Assembly: GCF_003116815.1 (NCBI RefSeq) | Contig: NZ_QDKQ01000028.1 | Location: forward strand, 1-64,000 | DNA: 64,000 nt | Direction of reading: 5' to 3' | Source: Caulobacter endophyticus | GTDB taxonomy: Bacteria; Pseudomonadota; Alphaproteobacteria; Caulobacterales; Caulobacteraceae | In this document: one piece after another, positions 41,747 through 51,018 of the stretch | How the letters are laid out: each line of letters opens with the position of its first letter | Numbering within the stretch: the first letter of the stretch is position 1 | The notes under the pieces: generated by a model | What the model saw: the letters and a program-made list of their open reading frames with translations, nothing else | Database searches by the model: none | What the model was told of the DNA's origin: nothing | Program-made: the position numbers and the translations under genes

Positions 41747-42922
41747 ATGACTACCCTCGCCAAGCCGGCAATCCGTCCGGCTCGCCCCGAGTTCTCTTCC
41801 GGGCCTTGCGCCAAAAGGCCAGGCTGGACCCCCGAAAATCTGAGGAACGCGGTCCTTGGCCGTTCGCACCGCTCCAAGCTGGGCAAGGCGCGCCTGAAGG
41901 CCGCCATCGACCAGACGCGCCAAGTGCTGGAAGTGCCCGCCGAGTTCCTGATCGGCATCGTCCCCGGTTCGGACACCGGCGCCGTCGAGATGGCGATGTG
42001 GTCGATGCTGGGCGCCCGCCCCGTGCAACTGATGGCCTTCGAGTCCTTCGGCAAGGACTGGGTCACGGACGTCACCAAGCAACTGAAGCTGCCGGACGTC
42101 GAGGTGCTGAGCGCCCCGTACGGCGAGCTGCCCGACACCGCCAAGGTCGATCCGGCCAAGGATCTGGTCTTCACCTGGAACGGCACGACCTCGGGCGTGC
42201 GCGTGCCCAACGCCGATTTCATCTCGGCCGACCGTGAAGGCATCACCATCTGCGACGCCACCAGCGCCGCCTTCGCCCAGGACCTGGACTGGACCAAGCT
42301 GGATGTCGTGACCTTCTCCTGGCAGAAGGCGCTGGGCGGCGAGGGCGCGCACGGGATCCTGATCCTGTCGCCGCGCGCCGTGGCCCGCCTGGAAAGCTAT
42401 GTCCCGGCCTGGCCGATGCCCAAGCTGTTCCGCATGACCAAGAACGGCAAGGTGACGCTGGACCTGTTCGAGGGCGCGACGATCAACACCCCGTCGATGC
42501 TCTGCGTGGAAGACGCGCTGGACGCCCTGCAATGGGGTGCCTCGATCGGCGGCCTGGAAGCCATGCAGGGCCGCGCCGACCAGAACCTCAAGGTGCTGGC
42601 CGACTGGGTCGAGAAGACGCCTTGGGTCGACTTCCTGGCCGCCAGCCCGGAAATCCGCTCCAACACCTCGGTGTGCCTGAAGGTGGTGGACGCCCAGATC
42701 GCCGCCCTGCCGGCCGACGCCCAGGCCGATTTCGCCAAGAAGCTGGCCAGCCTGCTGGAGAAGGAGGGCGCGGCCCTCGATATCGGCGGCTATCGCGACG
42801 CTCCGGCCGGCCTGCGCATCTGGTGCGGGGCCACGGTCGAGGCCTCGGACCTGGAAGCCCTGACCCCGTGGCTCGACTGGGCCTTCGCCGAAACCAAGGC
42901 CGCCACGCTCCAGGCGGCCTGA
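41747..42922 (+). CDS. serC: Phosphoserine aminotransferase
   Basis: 391 residues, alphaproteobacterial type. Transfers the amino group of glutamate to phosphohydroxypyruvate with PLP in serine synthesis. [18 protein letters not shown] opens the protein; the PLP-Lys is in [16 protein letters not shown] (near residue 197). ATG at 41747 follows the serC leader. The next gene starts at 42928, five bases after the stop, and serA is third, so the three form an operon. Confidence 0.96.
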   Translation: MTTLAKPAIRPARPEFSSGPCAKRPGWTPENLRNAVLGRSHRSKLGKARLKAAIDQTRQVLEVPAEFLIGIVPGSDTGAVEMAMWSMLGARPVQLMAFESFGKDWVTDVTKQLKLPDVEVLSAPYGELPDTAKVDPAKDLVFTWNGTTSGVRVPNADFISADREGITICDATSAAFAQDLDWTKLDVVTFSWQKALGGEGAHGILILSPRAVARLESYVPAWPMPKLFRMTKNGKVTLDLFEGATINTPSMLCVEDALDALQWGASIGGLEAMQGRADQNLKVLADWVEKTPWVDFLAASPEIRSNTSVCLKVVDAQIAALPADAQADFAKKLASLLEKEGAALDIGGYRDAPAGLRIWCGATVEASDLEALTPWLDWAFAETKAATLQAA

Positions 42923-42927
42923 AGCCG

Positions 42928-43407
42928 GTGTTCGCCGATCCCCTGACGCAGCGCCTGGCCGACTTCGTCATCGGCATCGGCATCGACGTCACGGCGGGCG
43001 AGCTGCCCGACGACACCTTTCTCCCCGGCGTGGATATCCGCTCCGGGGGACTGGTGATCGACGAGAAGCATCTCGCCCATCCCGGCGACATCCTGCACGA
43101 GGCCGGCCATATCGCCGTCAGCGAGCCGCAGAGCCGCAAGGCCGAGCGGTTCGAAGCCACCGACGGCGAAGAGCTGGCCACGCTGGCCTGGTCGTGGGCC
43201 GCCCTGACCCACCTGGAGCTCGACCCTGCGGTCGTCTTCCATCCGGGCGGCTACAAGGGCGAGGCCGAGTGGCTGCTCGAGACCTTCGCTTCGGGGGGCG
43301 CCATGGGCGTCCCGCTGCTTCAGTACTACGGCCTCACGCTCGAGCCGCGACAGGCGGCCGAGCGAGGGGTCGCTCCCTTCCCGAACATGCTGCGCTGGCT
43401 TCGCTGA
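42928..43407 (+). CDS. HEXXH-type putative metalloprotease between serC and serA
   Basis: 159 residues, GTG start at 42928. HEAGH at residues 57-61 (DILHEAGHIAVS) is a zinc-binding HEXXH motif; Glu58 would be the catalytic base. The N-terminus has IGIGIDVTAGELPDDTFLPGVDIRSGGLVIDEKHL. No signal peptide or membrane helix is seen, so it is cytoplasmic. The family is a small conserved one without a known function. Its place inside the serC-serA operon is unexplained. Confidence 0.85.
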   Translation: MFADPLTQRLADFVIGIGIDVTAGELPDDTFLPGVDIRSGGLVIDEKHLAHPGDILHEAGHIAVSEPQSRKAERFEATDGEELATLAWSWAALTHLELDPAVVFHPGGYKGEAEWLLETFASGGAMGVPLLQYYGLTLEPRQAAERGVAPFPNMLRWLR

Positions 43408-43469
43408 GCGCGGCTCTTCCGACCCGAACAACGCGGCCCCACGGGCCGCCGCCGACACAGGAACACCAC

Positions 43470-45047
43470 ATGGCTCCCCGCGTCCTCATCGCCGACAAGC
43501 TTTCCCCCGCCGCCGTCGAGATCTTCAAGAACCGCGGCCTGGACTTCGACATCAAGGTCGGCCTGTCCAAGGACGAACTGATCGCCGTCATCGGCGACTA
43601 TGACGGCATCGCCATCCGCTCGGGCGCCAAGCTCGACAAGGACGTGATCGCCGCCGCGGGCAAGCTGCAGGTCATCGCCCGCGCCGGCATCGGCGTCGAC
43701 AACGTCGACATCCCGGCCGCGACCGCCAAGGGCGTGGTGGTGATGAACACCCCGTTCGGCAACTCGATCACCACGGCCGAGCACGCCATCGCCATGATGT
43801 TCGCCCTGGCCCGCCAGATCCCGGCCGCCGACGCTTCGACGCAGGCGGGCAAGTGGGAGAAGAACCGCTTCATGGGCGTGGAGCTCTACGCCAAGACCCT
43901 GGGCCTGATCGGCGCCGGCAACATCGGCGGCATCGTCGCCGACCGTGCGCTGGGCCTGAAGATGAAGGTCGTGGCCTACGACCCCTTCCTGAGCCCCGAG
44001 CGCGCCATCGAGATGGGCGTCGAGAAGGTCGAGCTGGAAGAGCTGCTGGCCCGCGCCGACGTCATCACCCTGCACACCCCGCTGACCGACAAGACCCGCA
44101 ACATCCTGTCGGCCGAGAACCTGGCCAAGACCAAGAAGGGCGTGCTGATCGTCAACTGCGCCCGCGGCGGCCTGGTCGACGAAGTCGCCCTGCGCAAGCT
44201 GCTGGACGAGGGCCACGTGGCCGGCGCCGGCTTCGACGTGTTCGTCACCGAACCGGCCAAGGAAAACCCGCTGTTCGGTTCGGACAAGGTCGTGGCCACC
44301 CCGCACCTGGGCGCTTCCACCTCGGAAGCCCAGGAGAACGTGGCCCTGCAGGTCGCCGAGCAGGTCAGCGACTATCTGCTGACCGGCGCCGTCACCAACG
44401 CGCTGAACAGCCCCTCGGTGAGCGCCGAAGAGGCCCCGAAGCTGAAGCCGTTCGTGGCGCTGGCCGAGAAGATCGGCGCCCTGGCCGGCCAGATGGTCGA
44501 CTTCGGCATCAAGGCCATCGACATCGCCTTCGAAGGTGAAGTCGCCGCCCTGAACGTCAAGCCGCTGACCTCGGCCGCCCTGGCCGGCGTGCTCAAGCCC
44601 ATGCTGGCCGAGATCAACATGGTCTCCGCCCCGGCCGTGGCCAAGGAGCGCGGCGTGACCGTCTCGGAAAGCCGCCAGGAAAAGAGCCCGACCTACGACT
44701 CGCTGCTGCGCGTCACCATCACCACCGAGAAGGGCAAGCGCGCCTTCGCCGGCACGGTGATCGCCGGCGCCCCGCGCGTCGTCGAGGTCAAGGGCATGGA
44801 GCTGGACGCGGGCTTCTCGCCGGCCATGCTCTACATCAACAACCTCGACAAGCCGGGCTTCATCGGCGCCCTGGGCATGCTGCTGGGCGAGGCGGGCGTC
44901 AACATCGCCACCTTCAACCTCGGCCGCGTCTCGGCCGACGAGGACGCCATCGCCCTGGTCGGCGTCGACCAGGCCCCGAGCGAAGAGCTGCTGGCCAAGA
45001 TCCAGGCCCTGCCGCACGTGAAGGAAGCCCGCGCGCTGACCTTCTAA
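43470..45047 (+). CDS. serA: D-3-phosphoglycerate dehydrogenase
   Basis: 525 residues, long type with the allosteric-substrate-binding and ACT domains. First step of serine synthesis: 3-phosphoglycerate to phosphohydroxypyruvate with NAD. The NAD-binding GLIGAGNIGGIVADRALGLKM, the RAGIGVDNVDIPAATAKGV motif and the catalytic Arg/Glu/His (NCARGGLVDEVAL; FVTEPAKENPLF; TPHLGAST) are visible. The ACT domain (about 450-525) probably senses serine. A terminator follows. Confidence 0.97.
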   Translation: MAPRVLIADKLSPAAVEIFKNRGLDFDIKVGLSKDELIAVIGDYDGIAIRSGAKLDKDVIAAAGKLQVIARAGIGVDNVDIPAATAKGVVVMNTPFGNSITTAEHAIAMMFALARQIPAADASTQAGKWEKNRFMGVELYAKTLGLIGAGNIGGIVADRALGLKMKVVAYDPFLSPERAIEMGVEKVELEELLARADVITLHTPLTDKTRNILSAENLAKTKKGVLIVNCARGGLVDEVALRKLLDEGHVAGAGFDVFVTEPAKENPLFGSDKVVATPHLGASTSEAQENVALQVAEQVSDYLLTGAVTNALNSPSVSAEEAPKLKPFVALAEKIGALAGQMVDFGIKAIDIAFEGEVAALNVKPLTSAALAGVLKPMLAEINMVSAPAVAKERGVTVSESRQEKSPTYDSLLRVTITTEKGKRAFAGTVIAGAPRVVEVKGMELDAGFSPAMLYINNLDKPGFIGALGMLLGEAGVNIATFNLGRVSADEDAIALVGVDQAPSEELLAKIQALPHVKEARALTF

Positions 45048-45073
45048 GGTCTGGCGCTCCAGGCTAGAGTTTG

Positions 45074-45101
45074 AGCCCCCGGCCAAGGCCGGGGGCTTTT
45101 T
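45074..45101 (+). terminator. Terminator after serA
   Basis: AGCCCCCGGCC pairs with GGCCGGGGGCT around AA, followed by TTTTT. Confidence 0.92.
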
Positions 45102-45117
45102 CTTTGAGGCGGGCGCG

Positions 45118-45627
45118 ATGGATTTCTCGGACGAGCGATGGGCGGGTTTGATGGGCGGCTATGGCGCTCCCTACGATCCCCGTCCGGCCCTCCAGGCGAT
45201 CGACGAGGCACGGAACGTCGAGGCCGCCTGGTCCGAGCTGTGGGAAGAGCTGCATCACCAAGGTGACGTGAACCTGGCCTCCTACGCCGCCGTGCCTCAC
45301 CTGGCCCGGCTGGCCGCCGCCGACAAGGCGGGCGGCTATAATGCCTTCGCGCTGGCCGCGACCATCGAGCAGTCCCGCGCTTTCGAGCGTAATCCGCCGC
45401 CGCCCGACTGGCTGGCGTCCGCCTACGCGCAGGCCTGGGCTGCGCTTAGCGAGGCCGCGCTCGACACCTTGCGCACGGCCAACGACCCCGACGTGATCAG
45501 CAGCGCACTCGGCGTGGTGGCGATCCACAAGCGCATGCCGGTCCTGGGGCGCATGGCGCTGGATTTCTCGGAGGCCGAGCGGCTGGCGATCCTGGTCGAG
45601 GCCGGCTGGGAAGAAGCGGCGGCCTAA
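45118..45627 (+). CDS. Hypothetical protein with LHHQGDV motif
   Basis: 169 residues, mainly helical. The segment SELWEELHHQGDVNLASYAAVPHLARLA resembles a widespread family of unknown function in which LHHQGDV-(X)4-SYAAVPHL is conserved; HEAT-like helices follow. It has no signal peptide. I cannot assign a role. It stands alone between two terminator-type gaps. Confidence 0.7.
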   Translation: MDFSDERWAGLMGGYGAPYDPRPALQAIDEARNVEAAWSELWEELHHQGDVNLASYAAVPHLARLAAADKAGGYNAFALAATIEQSRAFERNPPPPDWLASAYAQAWAALSEAALDTLRTANDPDVISSALGVVAIHKRMPVLGRMALDFSEAERLAILVEAGWEEAAA

Positions 45628-45737
45628 GCACTTTCCGTGCAGTCCCCGACAGAAAGCCGTGAAGGCCGCCGTCGGCCATTTTCACGCCCCAGGTGAGCGG
45701 CTAGGGCAGGGCTCACGCGTCTCTCCCAGGAGCCCGA

Positions 45738-46106
45738 ATGTCCCGCAGCTTCAAGCGCAAGATCAACTGGCTGGCCTTCGCCGTCTTCGCCGCGGCGGCC
45801 GCCTATGCGTTCTGGAAGGCGGTCACGCCGGGCGACGACAGCGTCGGCCTGATCCCGTGGGACAAGGCCAAGCACTTCATCGTCTTCTACGTGCTGGCCG
45901 TGCTTGGGTGCCTGGCCTTGCCCAAGAGCCGGTTGTGGCGGATCGCGGCCGTCCTGGTGGCCTTTGGCGGACTGATCGAGATCGTGCAGCACTTCACCGG
46001 CCGCGACATGTCGTGGGGCGATCTCGTCGCTGACTTCTGCGGCGTAGCGGCGGCCTACGGCTACAGCATCGTCGGCGCGATCCGGAAGAAGCTGCCCGCC
46101 GGCTGA
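45738..46106 (+). CDS. VanZ-like membrane protein
   Basis: 122 residues, three or four membrane helices. The VanZ-type signature is IPWDKAKHFIVFYVLAVLG near residue 40 and LIEIVQHFTGRDMSWGDLVADFCGVAAA near 80. VanZ proteins are linked to glycopeptide resistance or membrane remodelling, but most homologues are of unknown function. Confidence 0.85.
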   Translation: MSRSFKRKINWLAFAVFAAAAAYAFWKAVTPGDDSVGLIPWDKAKHFIVFYVLAVLGCLALPKSRLWRIAAVLVAFGGLIEIVQHFTGRDMSWGDLVADFCGVAAAYGYSIVGAIRKKLPAG

Positions 46107-46143
46107 GCTTGACCGCCGTTAAGGCAGAGATCACGACTGCGGC

Positions 46144-47238
46144 GTGAAACCGTTCCCGCCGCTCAAGACCGATTCCGACGACATGCTGCACCTGGACGCC
46201 CTGCGGGCGTTGGGCGCGGTGCTGATCGTCGTCTTTCACTTCAACCGGTTCATCAACATCGACGGCCGCTGGCAGGCGGTGGACGACACGGTCAAGAGCT
46301 TCAGCCTGCTCGTCGACCTGTTCTTCGTCATCTCCGGCTACGTGATCAGCGCCGTCTATACGGGCCGGATCCGCACCGCGTCGGACTTCCGCTGGTTCCT
46401 GCAGAAGCGCGTGGCGCGGCTGATGCCGCTGCACTGGCTGACGCTGGGCGTGTTTATCGTCATCGCCGTCGCGGGTGTCATGGGCCTGGTCAACGACCGC
46501 GACCCCAGCCGCTACGATCCCGCCTGCGTCGTGCCCAACATCCTGAACCTGCAGGCGTTCGGCATCTGCCGGGCTCAGACCTTCAATTTCGTCAGCTGGT
46601 CGATCAGCGCCGAGTGGGCGATGTATCTGCTGCTGCCGGCGCTCTTCTGGCTGGCGATGAGGGGGACGGCCTGGCTGACCCTGGTGACGGCCGCGATCCT
46701 GGCGGTCCTGTTCGCCGCGCCGTTCTTCGCGCCCGACGCCCAGCCCTTCCACATGTGGACGGCCGATTTCGGGATCGCGCGGGCCGCGCCCGGCTTCCTG
46801 GTCGGCATGATCGCCTACCGGATCCGCGGGCCGCTGGGCCGCCTGCCGGGCGCGCGCTGGTGGTTCTTCGCCTCGTGCGCCGCCTTCGTCGCCGGCGCGG
46901 CGGTGCAGATGGAGCGGGGCCTGCTGCTGTTCGTCTGCTACGCCGTCGGCCTGCTGGGCGTGGCGGCCGACAATGCGCCGGTCAAGCCCGGCCCGGTCGT
47001 GCGCTGGCTGGCGCCGTGGGGGCAGCTTTCCTACTCGATCTACATGCTCCACCCGATCGCGCTGAAGATCGCCCTGAACTGGGTGGGCCTGGGCATGCTG
47101 CACCTGGATGGCGACGTCATGCGCCTGTGGTGCCTCTTCTGGGGCCTGGCGCTGATCCCGGTCAGCTACCTGTCGCTGATGTATTTCGAGAAGCCGGCGA
47201 GGGACGCCATCGCGCGGTGGGGTAAGAAAAAGTCCTGA
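46144..47238 (+). CDS. Acyltransferase 3 family protein
   Basis: 364 residues, about ten helices, GTG start. The His of the family motif is in VVFHFNRFI near residue 32, and DLFFVISGYVISAVY and SWSISAEWAMYLLLP are typical. Such enzymes O-acetylate sugars of lipopolysaccharide, capsules or exported glycans in the inner membrane. The target is unknown. Confidence 0.9.
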   Translation: MKPFPPLKTDSDDMLHLDALRALGAVLIVVFHFNRFINIDGRWQAVDDTVKSFSLLVDLFFVISGYVISAVYTGRIRTASDFRWFLQKRVARLMPLHWLTLGVFIVIAVAGVMGLVNDRDPSRYDPACVVPNILNLQAFGICRAQTFNFVSWSISAEWAMYLLLPALFWLAMRGTAWLTLVTAAILAVLFAAPFFAPDAQPFHMWTADFGIARAAPGFLVGMIAYRIRGPLGRLPGARWWFFASCAAFVAGAAVQMERGLLLFVCYAVGLLGVAADNAPVKPGPVVRWLAPWGQLSYSIYMLHPIALKIALNWVGLGMLHLDGDVMRLWCLFWGLALIPVSYLSLMYFEKPARDAIARWGKKKS

Positions 47239-47239
47239 C

Positions 47240-47394
47240 CATCTCCCGGAGGGGAGAGGGAGGGGCCCATGCGGAGCATGGGAGGGTGAGGGGGGACGGC
47301 GTTCGACGTCGTGCCGGCACGCCGTCTTCTGTCCCTAACCCCTCATCCGTCGGCTACGCCGACACCTTCTCCCTATGGGAGAAGGGGCCTGGAC
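47240..47394. repeat. Composite inverted repeat, type C
   Basis: CCATCTCCCGGAGGGGAGAGGGAGG with GCCCATGCGGAGCATGGGAGGGTGAGG, then CCCTAACCCCTCATCC with GTCGGCTACGCCGAC and CTTCTCCCTATGGGAGAAGGGG. It is between the acyltransferase and HAD genes, and the HAD stop codon (47373-47375) lies inside it. Confidence 0.8.
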
Positions 47395-48086
47395 ACATGA
47401 TCCACGAAGGCCGGCAGTTCGGCGATCGAGGCCAGTTCCACATAGCGATCGTGCCCGACCGGCGCCTCGGCGGCCTCGTGGGCCCAGACCAGCGGGTAAG
47501 GGATCAGCGCCCCCCAGGCCCCGGCCTCCAGCGCCGGCAGGATGTCGGACCGCATCGAGTTGCCGGCCATCAGGCCCTGCTCGGCCCCGGTGCCGTAGCG
47601 CTCGAACACCCGGCGATAGGTGCCCGCGTCCTTCTCCGAGACGATCTCGACGGCGGCGAACAGGTCGCCCAGGCCCGAGGCGGCCAGCTTCTGCTCCTGG
47701 TGCAGCAAGTCGCCCTTGGTGATCAGGATCAGGCGGTAGCGCCTGGACAGCTCGGCCAGGGCCTTTTCGACGCCGGGCAGGGGCTCCACCGGCTCGGTCA
47801 GCATCTCGCGCCCCACGGCCAGGATCTCGCGGATGACGCGGGTGGAGACCGCGCCGTCCGTCAGGTCCAGCGCGGTCTCGATCATCGACAGGGTGAAGCC
47901 CTTGGCCCCGTAGCCGTAGACGCGCAGGTTGCGCTTCTCGGCCGCCGCCAGCTGGCTGTTGATCCGATCCTCGTCGCCGAAGTCGGCCAGCAGTTGCACG
48001 AACCGCTGGTGGGTCAGGCGGAACAGGCTCTCGCAGTGCCAGAGGGTGTCGTCGGCGTCGACGCCGACCGTGGTGATGAGGCTCAT
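47373..48086 (-). CDS. HAD-superfamily hydrolase
   Basis: 237 residues, a phosphatase of the haloacid-dehalogenase fold. Motif I is VGVDADDTLWHCES (residues 7-20, nucleophile and acid Asp), motif II LILITKGD, motif III KDAGTYRRVFERYG with the Lys, and motif IV AGNSMRSDILPALEAG. Substrate unknown. The last four residues and the stop codon are encoded inside the type C repeat. Confidence 0.88.
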   Translation of the reverse strand: MSLITTVGVDADDTLWHCESLFRLTHQRFVQLLADFGDEDRINSQLAAAEKRNLRVYGYGAKGFTLSMIETALDLTDGAVSTRVIREILAVGREMLTEPVEPLPGVEKALAELSRRYRLILITKGDLLHQEQKLAASGLGDLFAAVEIVSEKDAGTYRRVFERYGTGAEQGLMAGNSMRSDILPALEAGAWGALIPYPLVWAHEAAEAPVGHDRYVELASIAELPAFVDHVSRPLLP

Positions 48087-48100
48087 GCCCTCCGTCTACA

Positions 48101-48967
48101 TCAGCGCAGGGCGCGCTTGTAGAGGTCCAGAAGGTTGGTCCACGCCTGTTCGGCGGCGGCCTCGTTGTAGACCTGGCTGCCCTTGACCGTCCAACCGTGG
48201 GCGGCGCCGGCGAAGACCTCGACCTTGGCCGGGCGCTTGGCCTCGGCAAAGGCCGCCTTCAGCTTGTCCTTCACGTCGGGTTCCTTCTTGTCGTCGTTGT
48301 CGGCGACCTCGATCAGGTACTCGGCGTGGGTCTTGGGGATCAGCAGGTGCGGGCTGGTCGGATCGGCCGTGACCAGGCCCCCGCCATGGAAGCTGGCGAC
48401 GGCGGCGATGCGGCCCGGCGCGGCGGCGGCGGTGCGGAACGACAGCGGACCGCCCATGCAGTAGCCCTGCACGCCGATCTTGCGGCCCTTGTCGGTTTCC
48501 GTCTGGGCGTCGAGGAAGGCCACATAGGCCAGGGCGTCCTTGTCGGTTCCCTCGGGCGTCACGGTGGCGCGCAGCGGCGTGATCTTGGCGCGGTCTTCGG
48601 GATTGGCGAAGTTGAAGGTCCCATCGATCACGGGGGCCTTCCTGGCGCGATAATAGAGGTTGGGCACCAGCACCACGTAGCCGGCGGCGGCCAGGCGGCG
48701 GCCCATGTCGCGGAACACGGGGCGCAGGCTCATGACGTCGGGCCAGATCAGCACGGCGGGCCACTTGCCCTTGCCGGCCGGCTTGAACAGCGCCGCGTCG
48801 GCCTCGCCGTCGGGCGTCTTGATGACGACGTCGGTCTCGACGACCTTGTCGTCGGCATGGGCGGCGGTGGCGGCCAGCCCGCCGACGGCGGCGGTCATCA
48901 GGCCGAACGTGCGGCGCGAGACGCGGGGGTCATGAACCAGGCCGGGGTGGATGTCGTCGTCGCACAT
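48101..48967 (-). CDS. Secreted dienelactone hydrolase family protein
   Basis: 288 residues. Alpha/beta hydrolase with nucleophile Cys in VQGYCMGGPLSF (in place of Ser, as in dienelactone hydrolases), an Asp near ADNDDKK and a His in AAHGWTVKG. RVSRRTFGLMTAAVGGLAA is a twin-arginine signal, so it acts in the periplasm. ATG at 48967 has AGGGAG upstream. Substrate uncertain. Confidence 0.87.
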   Translation of the reverse strand: MCDDDIHPGLVHDPRVSRRTFGLMTAAVGGLAATAAHADDKVVETDVVIKTPDGEADAALFKPAGKGKWPAVLIWPDVMSLRPVFRDMGRRLAAAGYVVLVPNLYYRARKAPVIDGTFNFANPEDRAKITPLRATVTPEGTDKDALAYVAFLDAQTETDKGRKIGVQGYCMGGPLSFRTAAAAPGRIAAVASFHGGGLVTADPTSPHLLIPKTHAEYLIEVADNDDKKEPDVKDKLKAAFAEAKRPAKVEVFAGAAHGWTVKGSQVYNEAAAEQAWTNLLDLYKRALR

Positions 48968-49046
48968 CGCGCGGGCTCCCTTTCGAACAGGCGCCCGCAC
49001 GGTGCACGACCTGACGCCGAAGGCAATCGGTCACGCGATCCTGGGT

Positions 49047-49205
49047 TCAGAAGCTGAGGAGGACGAACAGCACGCCGCTGATGACCACGCCCGCGCCCAG
49101 CATCATGCCGAGGGCCTGGCCGGCGAGGCTCTGACCGGGAAGTCGCGTCCAGGCGATCTTCGGCGCGCGCTTTTGGGCGGCTCGATCGTGGACGGCGGCG
49201 GTCAT
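49047..49205 (-). CDS. 52-residue membrane protein
   Basis: Too short for the usual gene caller. ATG at 49203-49205 with GAGGAGATGG upstream. A basic N-terminus (HDRAAQKRAPKIAWTR) leads to a C-terminal hydrophobic helix (QALGMMLGAGVVISGVLFVL). The reading frame has normal high-GC third positions. No family recognised. Confidence 0.7.
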   Translation of the reverse strand: MTAAVHDRAAQKRAPKIAWTRLPGQSLAGQALGMMLGAGVVISGVLFVLLSF

Positions 49206-49308
49206 GATTCCATCTCCTCGTTTAAGCCCAAGCTTGTGGGGCCCGAGGAGTTAACGGCGAGGCGCCGCCAGCGGATGCAGGCGTGCGACCGATTGATCCA
49301 GGGTGCGC

Positions 49309-49608
49309 CTAAAGGGTCACACTCCAGCCGTCCCGACCGCTTCCGGGCGCGGCGGCGGGCGGCGGCCTGGCGCAGGCGGTGTGGGCCTTGTTGACCCGCC
49401 GCAGCGAGGCCGGAAAGCGGTGAAGCTTGCTGTCGGGGCGGATCGGCCGCGCCACCAGGTCGCCCTCGCAATTGGGGCAGACGCCGTGGAATCGGGCCTC
49501 TGCGCAATCGGCGCAGAAGGTGCATTCGAAGGTGCAGATGCGGGCCTGGTCGCTGTGGGGCGGCAGGTCGCGGTCGCAGCACTCGCAGTTTGGGCGCAGT
49601 TCGAGCAA
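49309..49608 (-). CDS. DUF1272, Cys-rich zinc-ribbon-like protein
   Basis: 99 residues starting at TTG 49606-49608, with GGGAGGA seven bases upstream. It opens LELRPNCECCDRDLPP, with CTFECTFCADCAE and GVCPNCEGDLV: eight or more Cys in pairs that should hold zinc. The family is widespread and of unknown function. The C-terminal 35 residues are basic and unstructured. It is divergent from the carA leader. Confidence 0.86.
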   Translation of the reverse strand: MLELRPNCECCDRDLPPHSDQARICTFECTFCADCAEARFHGVCPNCEGDLVARPIRPDSKLHRFPASLRRVNKAHTACARPPPAAAPGSGRDGWSVTL

Positions 49609-49691
49609 GGGCCGTCCTCCCGTGTTCTTATGCGTTGAAGCCCCGCACCATAAGGGCTTGAGGGGCGTCGGCGCGAGGGGCTGCATCGAGA

Positions 49692-49814
49692 GATCACGGG
49701 AATGTGGGAGAGGCGGCGAAAAGCCGTGATCCGAGGGGTTGACCCCCCCGCCCACGACCCCTAAACACCCCGCCGTTTGCGCGGCGGGCGGGGTTCTCCC
49801 CGGCCCGCCTTTTT
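49692..49814 (+). promoter_or_regulatory. carA leader: attenuator with alternative hairpins
   Basis: Order: an 8-bp stem GATCACGG/CCGTGATC (49692-49699 with 49724-49731) around the leader start; a 20-codon leader ORF (49702-49764); antiterminator-like CCCGCCG/CGGCGGG (49769-49788); and an 11-bp terminator stem 49783-49793 with 49798-49809, one bulge, then TTTTT (49810-49814). The last two overlap at 49783-49788 and cannot form together. The terminator ends 37 bases before the carA ATG. Confidence 0.75.
49702..49764 (+). CDS. Putative carA leader peptide, Arg-rich
   Basis: 20 codons encoding MWERRRKAVIRGVDPPAHDP. Arg codons 4-6 are AGG, CGG and CGA in tandem, the first and last rare in GC-rich alphaproteobacteria; codon 11 is CGA. 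The stop (49762-49764) ends five bases before the antiterminator. If ribosomes stall at the Arg codons the antiterminator can fold; if they reach the stop they cover its left arm and the terminator forms. Only sequence supports it. Confidence 0.55.
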   Translation: MWERRRKAVIRGVDPPAHDP

Positions 49815-49851
49815 GCAACAATAACCACGCGTTCTGGAGGCGCTTTTCGAG

Positions 49852-51018
49852 ATGTCCCAAGACCTTCTCCCCGGCGTCACCGGCGTTCTCGTCCTGGCCG
49901 ACGGCACGGTGCTGCAAGGCGTCGGCTGCGGCGCGGTCGGCGATGCGGTCGGCGAGGTGTGCTTCAACACCGCCATGACCGGCTACCAGGAAATCCTGAC
50001 CGATCCGTCCTACATGGCCCAGATCGTGGCCTTCACCTTCCCGCACGTCGGCAATGTCGGCGCCAACAGCGAGGACGTCGAGCAGGTCACGGGCGTGGCC
50101 GAGACGGCCGCCCGCGGCGCGATCTTCCGCGACGTGCCGACCGATCCGGCCAACTGGCGCGCCAACAGCGACTTCGACGGCTGGATGAAGCGCCGCGGCG
50201 TCGTGGGCCTGGCCGGCGTCGACACCCGCGCCCTGACCCGCAAGATCCGCGAGACCGGCATGCCGCACGGCGTGATCGCCCACGCGCCGGACGGCAAGTT
50301 CGACCTCGACGCCCTGAAGGCCAAGGCCCGCGACTGGTCGGGCGTGGTCGGCCTGGATCTGGCCAAGGACGCCTCGACCACCCAGACCTTCACCTGGGAC
50401 GAAGGCCTGTGGTCGTGGCCGGCCGGCTACGCCAAGCTCGAGACCCCCAAGTACGAAGTGGTCGTCATCGACTACGGCGTGAAGCGCAACATCCTGCGCG
50501 CCCTGGCCCATGTGGGCGCCCGCGCCACCGTCGTTCCGGCCGGCACCTCGGCCGAGGACATCCTGGCCCGCAACCCGGACGGCGTGCTGCTGTCCAACGG
50601 TCCGGGCGACCCGGCCGCGACCGGCGAGTACGCGGTGCCCGAAATCAAGAAGCTGGTCGAAAGCGGCAAGCCGGTGTTCGGCATCTGCCTTGGCCACCAG
50701 ATGCTGGCCCTGGCCCTGGGCGCCAAGACCGTGAAGATGGAGCAGGGCCACCACGGCGCCAACCATCCGGTCAAGGACCTGACCACGGGCAAGGTCGAGA
50801 TCGTGTCGATGAACCACGGCTTCACGGTGGACAGCGAAAGCCTGCCTGAGCCGGTGCAGGAGACCCATGTCTCGCTGTTCGACGGCACCAACGCCGGCAT
50901 CGCCCTGAAGGACAAGCCGGTGTTCAGCGTCCAGCACCACCCGGAAGCCTCGCCTGGCCCCACCGACAGCCTCTACATCTTCGAGCGCTTCGCCGGCCTG
51001 ATGGACCAGGCGAAGTAA
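49852..51018 (+). CDS. carA: Carbamoyl-phosphate synthase small subunit
   Basis: 388 residues. Glutaminase subunit that supplies ammonia to CarB for arginine and pyrimidine synthesis. GFGxVxGAD-type N-domain and the class I amidotransferase domain are visible: nucleophile Cys in [15 protein letters not shown] near residue 281, and His/Glu in [11 protein letters not shown] near 362. TGGAGG precedes the ATG. carB is not in the window; a terminator follows carA, so the two are not one simple operon. Confidence 0.97.
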   Translation: MSQDLLPGVTGVLVLADGTVLQGVGCGAVGDAVGEVCFNTAMTGYQEILTDPSYMAQIVAFTFPHVGNVGANSEDVEQVTGVAETAARGAIFRDVPTDPANWRANSDFDGWMKRRGVVGLAGVDTRALTRKIRETGMPHGVIAHAPDGKFDLDALKAKARDWSGVVGLDLAKDASTTQTFTWDEGLWSWPAGYAKLETPKYEVVVIDYGVKRNILRALAHVGARATVVPAGTSAEDILARNPDGVLLSNGPGDPAATGEYAVPEIKKLVESGKPVFGICLGHQMLALALGAKTVKMEQGHHGANHPVKDLTTGKVEIVSMNHGFTVDSESLPEPVQETHVSLFDGTNAGIALKDKPVFSVQHHPEASPGPTDSLYIFERFAGLMDQAK

